DNA of 64,000 bases from Stigmatella aurantiaca. GTDB taxonomy: Bacteria; Myxococcota; Myxococcia; Myxococcales; Myxococcaceae. The DNA lies in NCBI RefSeq assembly GCF_900109545.1, contig NZ_FOAP01000018.1, forward strand, positions 124,001-188,000, read 5' to 3'. The notes under the pieces were generated by a model. That model was not told where the DNA came from. It made no database searches and saw only the letters and a program-made list of their open reading frames with translations. The first letter of the stretch is position 1. Each line of letters starts with the position of its first letter. This document shows positions 9,059-15,864 of this stretch, piece by piece. Position numbers and translations under genes: made by a program.

Positions 9059-9532
9059 ATGTCCACGCCCAAGATTCCCCTCAAGCTGCTGGATCCGGAC
9101 GGTGGTTGGATCAACGCCCCTGTCCATGTCTCCGAGCTGGATGGGCAGCCCATCCTCCTCCACTTCTGGTCCATGGACTGCGAGTCCTGTACCGCCCAGC
9201 TCGCCGAGGTGAAGCACTGGCTCGAGGCCTTCGGCCCTCAGGGACTGAGGGTCATCGGTGTCGACGTCACGCGCTCGGAGCAAGAGCTGAGCGACACCAA
9301 CGCCGTGGAGGACTTCGCGCGCCAGCACGGCCTGAGCTACCCCATCGCGGTGGATGACGGCTCCATGGCGCAGGCCTACCGGGTGACCCAGCACCCCTCC
9401 TTCCTCCTCTTCAATGCGGAGGGCTGGCTGCGCTACCACCTCTCCGGGCCTGACGCGGCGCAGAAGGTGGAGTCCGCGCTCAGACTCCTCATGCATTCGC
9501 AGGCTTCCAGCAGCGCCGCACCGGCGCCCTGA
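9059..9532 (+). CDS. thioredoxin-fold / TlpA-AhpC-like protein
   Basis: A 157-residue thioredoxin-like protein. LLHFWSMDCESCTAQL contains the redox motif C-E-S-C (Cys41, Cys44), and YRVTQHPSFLLFNAEG holds the cis-Pro loop. No signal peptide is evident with the ATG at 9059. An in-frame ATG at 9011 would add 16 unlike residues. Function is probably thiol-disulfide exchange or peroxide reduction. It stands alone between a divergent PhoX-like gene and an AT-rich promoter region. Confidence 0.78.
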   Translation: MSTPKIPLKLLDPDGGWINAPVHVSELDGQPILLHFWSMDCESCTAQLAEVKHWLEAFGPQGLRVIGVDVTRSEQELSDTNAVEDFARQHGLSYPIAVDDGSMAQAYRVTQHPSFLLFNAEGWLRYHLSGPDAAQKVESALRLLMHSQASSSAAPAP

Positions 9533-9599
9533 GTCAGCGCAGCCCCTTGTCCACGGTGACCCGTGTCACGGGATACACCGGGCTGGGGGCTTTTCGACG

Positions 9600-9655
9600 T
9601 GTTACGTCAAATTCGTTTTATTCATTTTTTATAGACTTCCAAGGGATACGTTTTC
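9600..9655 (+). promoter_or_regulatory. AT-rich putative promoter region
   Basis: A conspicuous AT-rich block in an otherwise GC-rich window, including a T-run followed by TATAGA at 9630-9635, about 70 bp before the lipoprotein gene at 9705. An 11-bp palindrome CCGTGTCACGG sits at 9561-9571 just upstream. No convincing -35 at standard spacing was found, so the sigma class is not assigned. Confidence 0.3.
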
Positions 9656-9704
9656 TAGCGTCTCGCTCTCCCGCGCTCGGGCGCGGCATGAGGAGTCGAG
9701 AAAC

Positions 9705-10454
9705 ATGAAAACCGTTTCCCTGTGTGGAATCACGATGGCGCTGACGATGGCGCTGGGCTGCTCGAACGGACCTGTGGGCGTGGCGGAGGAGGCCGAAGGC
9801 TTCGCGATGCTTCAGCACAACCCGTCCATGCTTGAGGCCAGCTACCAGTCGGGTGGCTCCTCCGTGCGCGCGATGCTGGTGGAGAGCGCGCCCAACGTCG
9901 TGGAGGTGACGTACGACTTCGGGGATCCGGTCATCGCGTTCCGCATTGATTACAATCAGGGCGAGGGCCACTTCATGCCGAACGGCAACCCGCTCGACGC
10001 GGCGCAGGCCCGGCTGATCACCCCGCTGCTCGAGGGCATCTCCAAGGCCGTGCCGGAAGAGGAGCCGGCGCGCTCGCGTGTCGAGAACGCGGCGATGCGT
10101 CAGACGAGCTTCATGCAGATCGTCCCGCTGGGCGAGCCCCTCTCGCCGTACCGCTTCGTCTCGGAGCGCGGGTGGACGCACATCTCCTGCTCCTGCGGCA
10201 GCCAGAACATCGGTGGCTATACGCGCCAGGCGGGCCGGGGCTGTAGCTGCAACGGCGGCTCGGGCAACGGCTGCAAGGGCCGCTGCGGTCAGGGCTGTGG
10301 CATCACCAGCACCCCCGCCTGCGTGGGCTCGACGGCCTACACGCAGGACTGCGCCAAGCACGACTACGGCCTCGGCAGCTTCGCGGCCGCCTCCGACGAC
10401 TACTCCTTCGCGGGCAACAACTGCAGCTGCAGCGGAGTGGGAACCTGCTCCTAG
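9705..10454 (+). CDS. Cys-rich lipoprotein with phospholipase A2-like C-terminus
   Basis: A 249-residue exported protein with a lipoprotein signal ending ALGC (Cys19). The C-terminal 90 residues are rich in Gly and Cys, with at least a dozen cysteines, and include DCAKHDYGLGS and a later ASDDYSFAGNNC. The His-Asp pair inside a Cys-framed segment resembles the catalytic helix of secreted phospholipases A2 (C-x-x-H-D), so an interfacial lipase role is possible, but similarity is limited to that motif. ATG 9705 gives the signal peptide directly. It is the first gene of a run of four exported proteins and overlaps the next by 10 bp. Confidence 0.6.
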   Translation: MKTVSLCGITMALTMALGCSNGPVGVAEEAEGFAMLQHNPSMLEASYQSGGSSVRAMLVESAPNVVEVTYDFGDPVIAFRIDYNQGEGHFMPNGNPLDAAQARLITPLLEGISKAVPEEEPARSRVENAAMRQTSFMQIVPLGEPLSPYRFVSERGWTHISCSCGSQNIGGYTRQAGRGCSCNGGSGNGCKGRCGQGCGITSTPACVGSTAYTQDCAKHDYGLGSFAAASDDYSFAGNNCSCSGVGTCS

Positions 10455-11047
10455 CCACCCGTCTCCCCTTCCTCACCGCGCTGGCCGTGCTCGCGGGCAC
10501 GGCCTTCGCGTGCAACCGTTCCTCCAATCCCTGTCCTGACGGCGCACGGCTGCATGGCCGCGCCCCCCCGGAGGGGACCCTGCAGTGGTGCGCGAAGCCC
10601 GATGGCCAGAAGCATGGCCGTTGGGCGGAGTGGCACCCCAATGGGAAGCTCAAGACCGAGGGCAGCTATGCCCAGGGCAAGATGGAAGGCCGCTGGGTCA
10701 GCTACTTCCCGACCGGTGTGAAGCAACTCGAAGGCGAGTACCAGGGCGGCCTCAAGCGGGGCCAGTGGACGCTCTACTACGAGGAAGGACCCAAGAACCG
10801 CGAGGAGGTCCACTCCCCCGGCTCGAACGAGGTGAAGTGGACGGCGTGGCGCTCGGACGGGCAGGTGTGGGCCGAAGGAACGCTCGTGGGGCAGCGCCCG
10901 CAGGGGCCCTACTCCGAATGGCATCCGAACGGGGTGTTGGCCGCCCAGGGCCTCTACGAGGACGGCCGTCAAACCGGGCAGTGGACCTACTGGGATCTCC
11001 AGGGCCATGCCTCGGCCGAGCCGCAGGGCGACTTCGCCAAGGAGTGA
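10445..11047 (+). CDS. MORN-like repeat lipoprotein, probable CTG start
   Basis: The protein contains MORN_2/YwqK-type repeats: WAEWHPNGKLKTEGSY, WVSYFPTGVKQLEGEY, YSEWHPNGVLAAQGLY. A GTG at 10487 would leave only a stub signal (MLAGTAFAC). Reading from CTG at 10445 instead gives an ideal lipoprotein signal, LLLATRLPFLTALAVLAGTAFAC (written in parts: LLLATRLPFL then TALAVLAGTAFAC), preceded by GGAG with 7-nt spacing; no ATG, GTG or TTG lies between. CTG is therefore favoured. The start overlaps the stop of the upstream gene. MORN_2 proteins bind surfaces or act as immunity-like partners; role here unknown. Confidence 0.6.
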   Translation: MLLATRLPFLTALAVLAGTAFACNRSSNPCPDGARLHGRAPPEGTLQWCAKPDGQKHGRWAEWHPNGKLKTEGSYAQGKMEGRWVSYFPTGVKQLEGEYQGGLKRGQWTLYYEEGPKNREEVHSPGSNEVKWTAWRSDGQVWAEGTLVGQRPQGPYSEWHPNGVLAAQGLYEDGRQTGQWTYWDLQGHASAEPQGDFAKE

Positions 11048-11051
11048 GTCC

Positions 11052-12134
11052 ATGCGCGGGCCCACCGTCATGCTGCTCGCCCTGGCGGTGGGCGCGTGTG
11101 GCCCGCCGGGGGAGCCTCGCCTCGCGGTGCAGAGGCAGGCGGTCACCGGCGGGGTGGCCGAACCCGGCTTCCCCGCGGTGGGTGCGCTCGTCCCGGTGTC
11201 GCCACTCTGCGGAGAGCCGGACGAGGCACAGCCGGTCACCTGCACCGGTACGTTGATCTCCCCCCGGGCCGTGCTGACCGCAGCGCACTGCATCGAGAAC
11301 ACCGATTACCCACGGTCGCTCTCGGTGGTGTTCGCCTCCGAGGCCTCGCAAGCCCGTCCCCCCGAGCGCGTGCGGACCCTCGATGGCCGGATACACCCCG
11401 CGTGGCTGCCGGGAGACAACGACATCGGGGTGCTGATTCTGGCCGCGGATGCCCCCGTGGCCCCGGTGCCACTGACCGGGGGAGCCTTTCCGCAAGACGG
11501 GGTGGGACAGACCGTCCAGGTGGTGGGCTTCGGCCTCGATGACCAGGGCCGCACCGGCCACCGGCGAAGCGGCACCGCCCAGGTGAGCGCGGCCGCGGAA
11601 GAGACCTTCTCCATCACGGCCGCCCCCGGCATGTCCTGCAGCGGGGACAGCGGCGGTCCCGTGTTCCTGGAGACAGGGGGGGCCAAGCACCTTGTGGGCG
11701 TCACCTCCTACGGCAATCTCGCCTGCACGGCGGGCACCAACATGCGCCTCGACGTGCATGAGGCGTTCCTCCAGAGGGCCTTGGAGGACGCAGCCCAGCC
11801 ACCTCCGGCCCGCGAGCCCTTCGGCCCCGAGGTGGACGCATGCACGGTGCGTTGCCAGGAACATGCCGATTGTCCCCTGGGGATGGCCTGTGTTCCGTGG
11901 GCCTCCGGGGAGAAGAGCTGTGCGGTGGCGGGCCTGGAGGCAGGCCGCTTCGGCCCGGCCTGCACGCAATCCGATGACACCCACCTGTGTGTGAAGGCGA
12001 ATGAAGGGTGCCGCGTGTGGCAGCCGTGTGTGGAGGCCGCGGGAGGCGGCTGCTCGGCCTCGGGAGGCCAAGGCCCCCTGGGGGGACTCCTCCTCGCGCT
12101 GCTGGCACTGGCCGCAAGGAGGCCCTTTCGTTAA
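11052..12134 (+). CDS. secreted trypsin-like serine protease with lipobox and MYXO-CTERM-like tail
   Basis: A 360-residue S1-family protease. The catalytic triad is visible: LTAAHC (His), DNDIGVL (Asp) and SCSGDSGGPV (Ser). The N-terminus is a lipoprotein signal with lipobox VGAC; AVTGG marks a zymogen-activation-like mature start. A Cys-rich segment (about residues 255-335) follows the protease domain. The protein ends GGCSASGGQGPLGG, then a short hydrophobic helix and RRPFR, the layout of the MYXO-CTERM surface-sorting signal. It lies 4 bp after the previous gene. Likely acts outside the cell, perhaps on prey or on matrix proteins; having two membrane-sorting signals is odd. Confidence 0.85.
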   Translation: MRGPTVMLLALAVGACGPPGEPRLAVQRQAVTGGVAEPGFPAVGALVPVSPLCGEPDEAQPVTCTGTLISPRAVLTAAHCIENTDYPRSLSVVFASEASQARPPERVRTLDGRIHPAWLPGDNDIGVLILAADAPVAPVPLTGGAFPQDGVGQTVQVVGFGLDDQGRTGHRRSGTAQVSAAAEETFSITAAPGMSCSGDSGGPVFLETGGAKHLVGVTSYGNLACTAGTNMRLDVHEAFLQRALEDAAQPPPAREPFGPEVDACTVRCQEHADCPLGMACVPWASGEKSCAVAGLEAGRFGPACTQSDDTHLCVKANEGCRVWQPCVEAAGGGCSASGGQGPLGGLLLALLALAARRPFR

Positions 12135-12155
12135 GGTCCTTCCGAGGAGCTGCCC

Positions 12156-13307
12156 ATGAGAAGCGTCCTCACATCGCCTGGATACCTCCTCGCAGGACTG
12201 CTCCTCGCCGGCGGCTGCCAACCGGCCCCCCAGGAGGACACCGTCATCCTCCAGCCAGGAGAGGTGCTCCCCTCGGAGACGTTCTTCCTCGGCGCGCCAG
12301 GGGATGCCAGTCAGGGCGGCGCAAGCCCCGTCTTCACCCGGACCGCGCTGGGCCCAGGGCTGCGCTATCAGCTCACCCTTCGGGGTGAAGGCCCCTGGGA
12401 AGCCAGCACGGCCTTGCAGTTGAGCGTGGACGGCGGACACGGCTGGTTCCGACCCGAGCCTGTCCCCGGCACTCCCTCGGCCCGGGAGCCCACCTATACC
12501 GTCATGGGCCAGGGCCATCCCCTGGCCGCACGTCTCGTCCGCGCCGCGCGCGCGAACAGCGAGGGACCGCTCACGCTGACCCTCTCGTTGCTGTCCCCCT
12601 CGCCCCGCTGTGAGTCGAACAGCGAGTGCGATGATGACAACCTCTGCACGGTGGACACGTGCAACCCGGACGGCACCTGTGGCCACGAGCAGGTGCTCTG
12701 TGTGGCGGGCACCGCCTGCACGCCGGACCTGGCTCCGGCCCCGCCGCCTCCCAGCGAAGACGAGGCCCCCGTCCCGGGCGGCGACACCTGCGTGGATGCG
12801 AACCACCCCTCGCTGGTGGTCAACGGCCCGCTCGACATGACGCTGGAGTGTGGCGTGGAGGCCTGGGTGGACCCCGGGGCCTCGGCGACGGACGCGTGTG
12901 GCGCCGTCCCGGTGCGGACCTACAACTCGGGCCAGGATGCCTACGGCCCCGGCCCCAACCCTTGCGCCGAGGGGACCTACCCGGTGCAGTACATCGCCTG
13001 GAATGCGCTCGGCTACACCGTGAAGGCCATCCGCTCGGTGCGCGTGGACGACCGGACGCCGCCCACGCTGAAGCTCAAAGGGCCCGCCTTCATGACGCAC
13101 CCCTGCGGCAGCCAGTGGGCGGACCCCGGCGTCGAGGCCTTCGACGCCTGCTATGGCTACATCGCGCCCGAGGTGAAGTGGCAGGGCGAGGTGAATGGCT
13201 GGATCGAAGGCACCTACACCAAGGTCTACACCTTGACGGACAGTGGCGGAAACGCCGCCCTGCCCGTCCGCCGCACCGTCCAGGTCGTCAACTGCCCCTG
13301 GAAGTAG
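12156..13307 (+). CDS. lipoprotein with DUF5011/Ig-like repeats
   Basis: A 383-residue lipoprotein (lipobox AGGC at Cys21). The N-terminal 150 residues look like a beta-sandwich. A Cys-rich motif SECDDDNLCTVDTC, common in myxobacterial surface proteins, follows, then a Pro-rich linker (APAPPPPSEDEAPVP) and two Ig-like domains of the DUF5011/HYR type (VDPGASATDACG and ADPGVEAFDACY are the repeat signatures). No catalytic residues were seen; it is probably a surface adhesion or structural protein. It sits 21 bp after the protease gene and ends 7 bp before the convergent LVIVD gene. Confidence 0.72.
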   Translation: MRSVLTSPGYLLAGLLLAGGCQPAPQEDTVILQPGEVLPSETFFLGAPGDASQGGASPVFTRTALGPGLRYQLTLRGEGPWEASTALQLSVDGGHGWFRPEPVPGTPSAREPTYTVMGQGHPLAARLVRAARANSEGPLTLTLSLLSPSPRCESNSECDDDNLCTVDTCNPDGTCGHEQVLCVAGTACTPDLAPAPPPPSEDEAPVPGGDTCVDANHPSLVVNGPLDMTLECGVEAWVDPGASATDACGAVPVRTYNSGQDAYGPGPNPCAEGTYPVQYIAWNALGYTVKAIRSVRVDDRTPPTLKLKGPAFMTHPCGSQWADPGVEAFDACYGYIAPEVKWQGEVNGWIEGTYTKVYTLTDSGGNAALPVRRTVQVVNCPWK

Positions 13308-13313
13308 CCTGCG

Positions 13314-14894
13314 TCACGGCTCTCGCAGGATGAGCAGTCCCCGCGAGGTGTCCACCGTGTAGATGTACCCATCTCCCGGGACGCGGATGCCGATGGAGCC
13401 GTCGAAGTAGCCCCCCCGGTTCACATCGTTCTCCCGGAAGGTGTTGAAGTACGCCACCTGCGTGGGCTGGGTGGGGTTGGACACGTCCAGCACCCTCACG
13501 CCTTCCTGATACCAGGAGAGGTAGAGGCGCTTGCCCACCAGCACCATGTTGTGAATGGAGACGATGGGCCGGAGCTGGAACGTGCCGATCTTCACCATCT
13601 GGGAGGGCTCCGTGACATCGAGCGTGCGCAGGTGCTCGAACGGCCCCTCTCCGCCCATGAACGCGATGGTCCGGCCTCCGAAGACCCCCACCGCGTTCGC
13701 ATGGCTGTAGTGGTTGGGGAAGTTGTAGGTGCCCAGCGTCTGGATGTTCTGGGGATCGCTCACATCGGCGATGACAAAGCCATCCGTCGAGTAATTGACG
13801 TAGAGCCGGTGGCCCACGGCGAACATGTCGTGCGGGGTGCCGTTGGTAAAAGGGTTGTACCGGTTGAGCTCGACCGGCTCCAGGGCATTGGAGACATCGT
13901 AAAGGATGACGCCCTTGACGTCGGTGGCATAGAGGCGGTTGCCCTCGACGAAGACGGTGTGCACCCGGTCGTTGCCCACCGAGAGGCTGCGCACGAACTG
14001 GGGATCTCCCGGCTGCTGGATGTCGAAGAGGAGCACGCCCCGGGCGTCACTGGCCACGTAGAGCGCGTTGTCCTTCGCCCACACCCCGTTCCAGATGCCA
14101 TCTCCCGGAAACTGGACGGTCTTCACCAGCACGGGGGCCGCCTTGTCGCTCACGTCAAAGACGCTCAGCCCTCCCGGCATTCCGTAGCCGGTGATGGACA
14201 CCACGTAGGCGTGGTTGTGGGTCACATACACATCCACCGGCATGGCGATGTCCACGAAGCGCTCGGAGACCTTCTCCAGGCCGGAGGCCTCTTGCTCTCC
14301 CCGGGCCCATGTCATCCGCGACGAGGTAAAGGTGGCCCGGCTGCTCAACCGTCCGTTGACGCAGGACACGTAGCACCCGTTGAAATCAGGGCCCTGCGGC
14401 GCCGCGCAGGTGACGAGCGACGTGCGGCGCGTGCCGCCATCGGGATAGCTCTGCTCCGTGTAGAAGAGCCGGGAGTTTCCCTGCCGCAGCTCCGTGGCGG
14501 GCCTGTTGTTGAAGAGCGGCGTTCCCCCATCCGCGCTCAGGCTCAACGAGGAGGAGAAGTCGTAGCTGCCGGCTCCGGAGCTCGTCTCCTGGCGCATGGC
14601 CAGCATGTACAGGCCCTCCTGGCCCGCCTGAGCCAGGGACGCGTCATCGCACGCCGAGAGATCGAAGCTCGACAACTCCCCGCAGGGCGCCGCGCCGGAC
14701 ACGATGCCGCAGGAGGCATACCGGCCCGTGTCCACCCGGTTGCCCAGCTCTTCGAGCGGCACATAGGTGCCATCCCACTCAGCGCTCTCGGGGACTGAAG
14801 CATCGGGCGCATCCGGGGGCCGTGAGTCCTCCGAGCACCCCGTGAGCGCAATCCCAAGCGCCAACAAGCCACCACCGATGCGTTTCCAGGCCAT
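13314..14894 (-). CDS. LVIVD beta-propeller lipoprotein
   Basis: A 526-residue lipoprotein with lipobox LTGC. From about residue 215 it carries LVIVD repeats, the beta-propeller-like units of secreted bacterial proteins: LSVFDVSDKAAPVLVKTV, VLLFDIQQPGDPQFV, VILYDVSNALEPVEL, FVIADVSDPQNIQTL and VRVLDVSNPTQPTQV. ATG 14894 was chosen over ATG 14900 because GGAGGA ends at 14901, leaving 6 nt to 14894 but none to 14900. A binding or scaffold role at the cell surface is likely; no enzyme motif is visible. Confidence 0.8.
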   Translation of the reverse strand: MAWKRIGGGLLALGIALTGCSEDSRPPDAPDASVPESAEWDGTYVPLEELGNRVDTGRYASCGIVSGAAPCGELSSFDLSACDDASLAQAGQEGLYMLAMRQETSSGAGSYDFSSSLSLSADGGTPLFNNRPATELRQGNSRLFYTEQSYPDGGTRRTSLVTCAAPQGPDFNGCYVSCVNGRLSSRATFTSSRMTWARGEQEASGLEKVSERFVDIAMPVDVYVTHNHAYVVSITGYGMPGGLSVFDVSDKAAPVLVKTVQFPGDGIWNGVWAKDNALYVASDARGVLLFDIQQPGDPQFVRSLSVGNDRVHTVFVEGNRLYATDVKGVILYDVSNALEPVELNRYNPFTNGTPHDMFAVGHRLYVNYSTDGFVIADVSDPQNIQTLGTYNFPNHYSHANAVGVFGGRTIAFMGGEGPFEHLRTLDVTEPSQMVKIGTFQLRPIVSIHNMVLVGKRLYLSWYQEGVRVLDVSNPTQPTQVAYFNTFRENDVNRGGYFDGSIGIRVPGDGYIYTVDTSRGLLILREP

Positions 14895-15021
14895 GCCCAT
14901 TCCTCCGTTGAACACTCCAGGAGAACGTGTTCCCGGCCCTTTCTTCCCCCTGGCCTCCCCAGGGTACTCCCTTTGCCAAGCGGGAAAATGAGCTGCCGCC
15001 ACACCGGATTCACGGCATAAT

Positions 15022-15043
15022 CCAGTTAACCAGTCTTCACTGG
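15022..15043 (+). promoter_or_regulatory. CCAGT repeat / inverted repeat upstream of lyase gene
   Basis: CCAGT occurs at 15022-15026 and 15030-15034, and ACTGG at 15039-15043 completes an inverted repeat (CCAGT-CTTC-ACTGG). It lies 27 bp before the lyase start, so it could be an operator or a small leader hairpin. No known regulator was matched. Confidence 0.3.
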
Positions 15044-15069
15044 CCTGCACTTCTTCCCTCCGGAGTCCC

Positions 15070-15837
15070 ATGAAACTCAAGAACATCGCCGCCGCGGCTG
15101 GCCTCTCCCTGCTTGCGACCGGCCTGATTGCAGAGGCCGCCGTCCTCTTCCACAACTCCGGAACCCTCTCGGGATGGAACGCCATCAACCGGGAGCACAA
15201 GGGCACCGTGAATGAGGTCACGAACGTCACCTACGAGGGCCCCACCGCCATCAAGGTCACCCAGGTGTACGATCCGTCGTACTCCGGCCGCTATCACTCG
15301 GAAGTCGTGAAGCACAACGTGTACCGCCGCGGCGACACGGGCTTCTACGGCTTCGCGTTCCGGCTGCAGGAAGACTGGCAGTTCCAGCCGCAGTCTTTCA
15401 ACATCGCCCAGTTCATCGCGGACTTCTCCAATACGGGCTGCGACGACTACATGCCGTCCAGCATGATCTGGCTGCAGGGCAACCAGCTCTTCACGCGCGT
15501 GAAGCAGGGCACCGTGTGCAGCCAGAAGACCGTCACGTTCGGCAACCTCGCCACCGTCTCCGCCGGGCAATGGCACAAGGTCGTCATGCACGTGAAGTGG
15601 GCCAGCGACGGCACCGGCTTCTACAAGCTCTGGTTCAACGGCCAGAAGGTCCTCGAGCAGTACAACCTGAGCACCACCGTCGCGGACGACCGGTACTTCC
15701 AGTTCCGCGTCGGGCTCTACGCGAACGGCTGGCATGACACCGGGTACATGCAGGGCAGCCAGGGAACGCGCAGCATCTGGTTCGACGAGATTGGCGCGGG
15801 CACCACCTTCGCCGACGCCGACCCCTCTCAGTGGTAG
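15070..15837 (+). CDS. secreted polysaccharide lyase, heparin-lyase-I / PL20 glucuronan-lyase-like
   Basis: A 255-residue secreted protein with a Sec signal peptide (cleavage near AEA-AVLF). The rest is a predicted jelly-roll: GRYHSEVVKHNVYRRGDTGFYGFAFRL (in parts: YHSEVVKHNVYRRGD, then FYGFAFRLQEDWQF), FNIAQFIADF, WHKVVMHVKW and VGLYANGW are the conserved strands of heparin lyase I-like and PL20 enzymes. Such enzymes cleave uronic-acid-containing polysaccharides by beta-elimination. The exact substrate cannot be read. It stands alone, transcribed away from the LVIVD gene and convergent with the kinase fusion. Confidence 0.62.
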   Translation: MKLKNIAAAAGLSLLATGLIAEAAVLFHNSGTLSGWNAINREHKGTVNEVTNVTYEGPTAIKVTQVYDPSYSGRYHSEVVKHNVYRRGDTGFYGFAFRLQEDWQFQPQSFNIAQFIADFSNTGCDDYMPSSMIWLQGNQLFTRVKQGTVCSQKTVTFGNLATVSAGQWHKVVMHVKWASDGTGFYKLWFNGQKVLEQYNLSTTVADDRYFQFRVGLYANGWHDTGYMQGSQGTRSIWFDEIGAGTTFADADPSQW

Positions 15838-15864
15838 CCCCTGCCGCCAAGCCCGGGCGCCGCC

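Noticed and set aside
9541-9704. tRNA or small RNA gene in the AT-rich gap
   Set aside because: No cloverleaf or TTC-arm motif; the hairpin present is only 5 bp.
10487-11047. GTG 10487 as the MORN-like gene start
   Set aside because: It has no ribosome site and destroys the signal peptide that the upstream codons encode.
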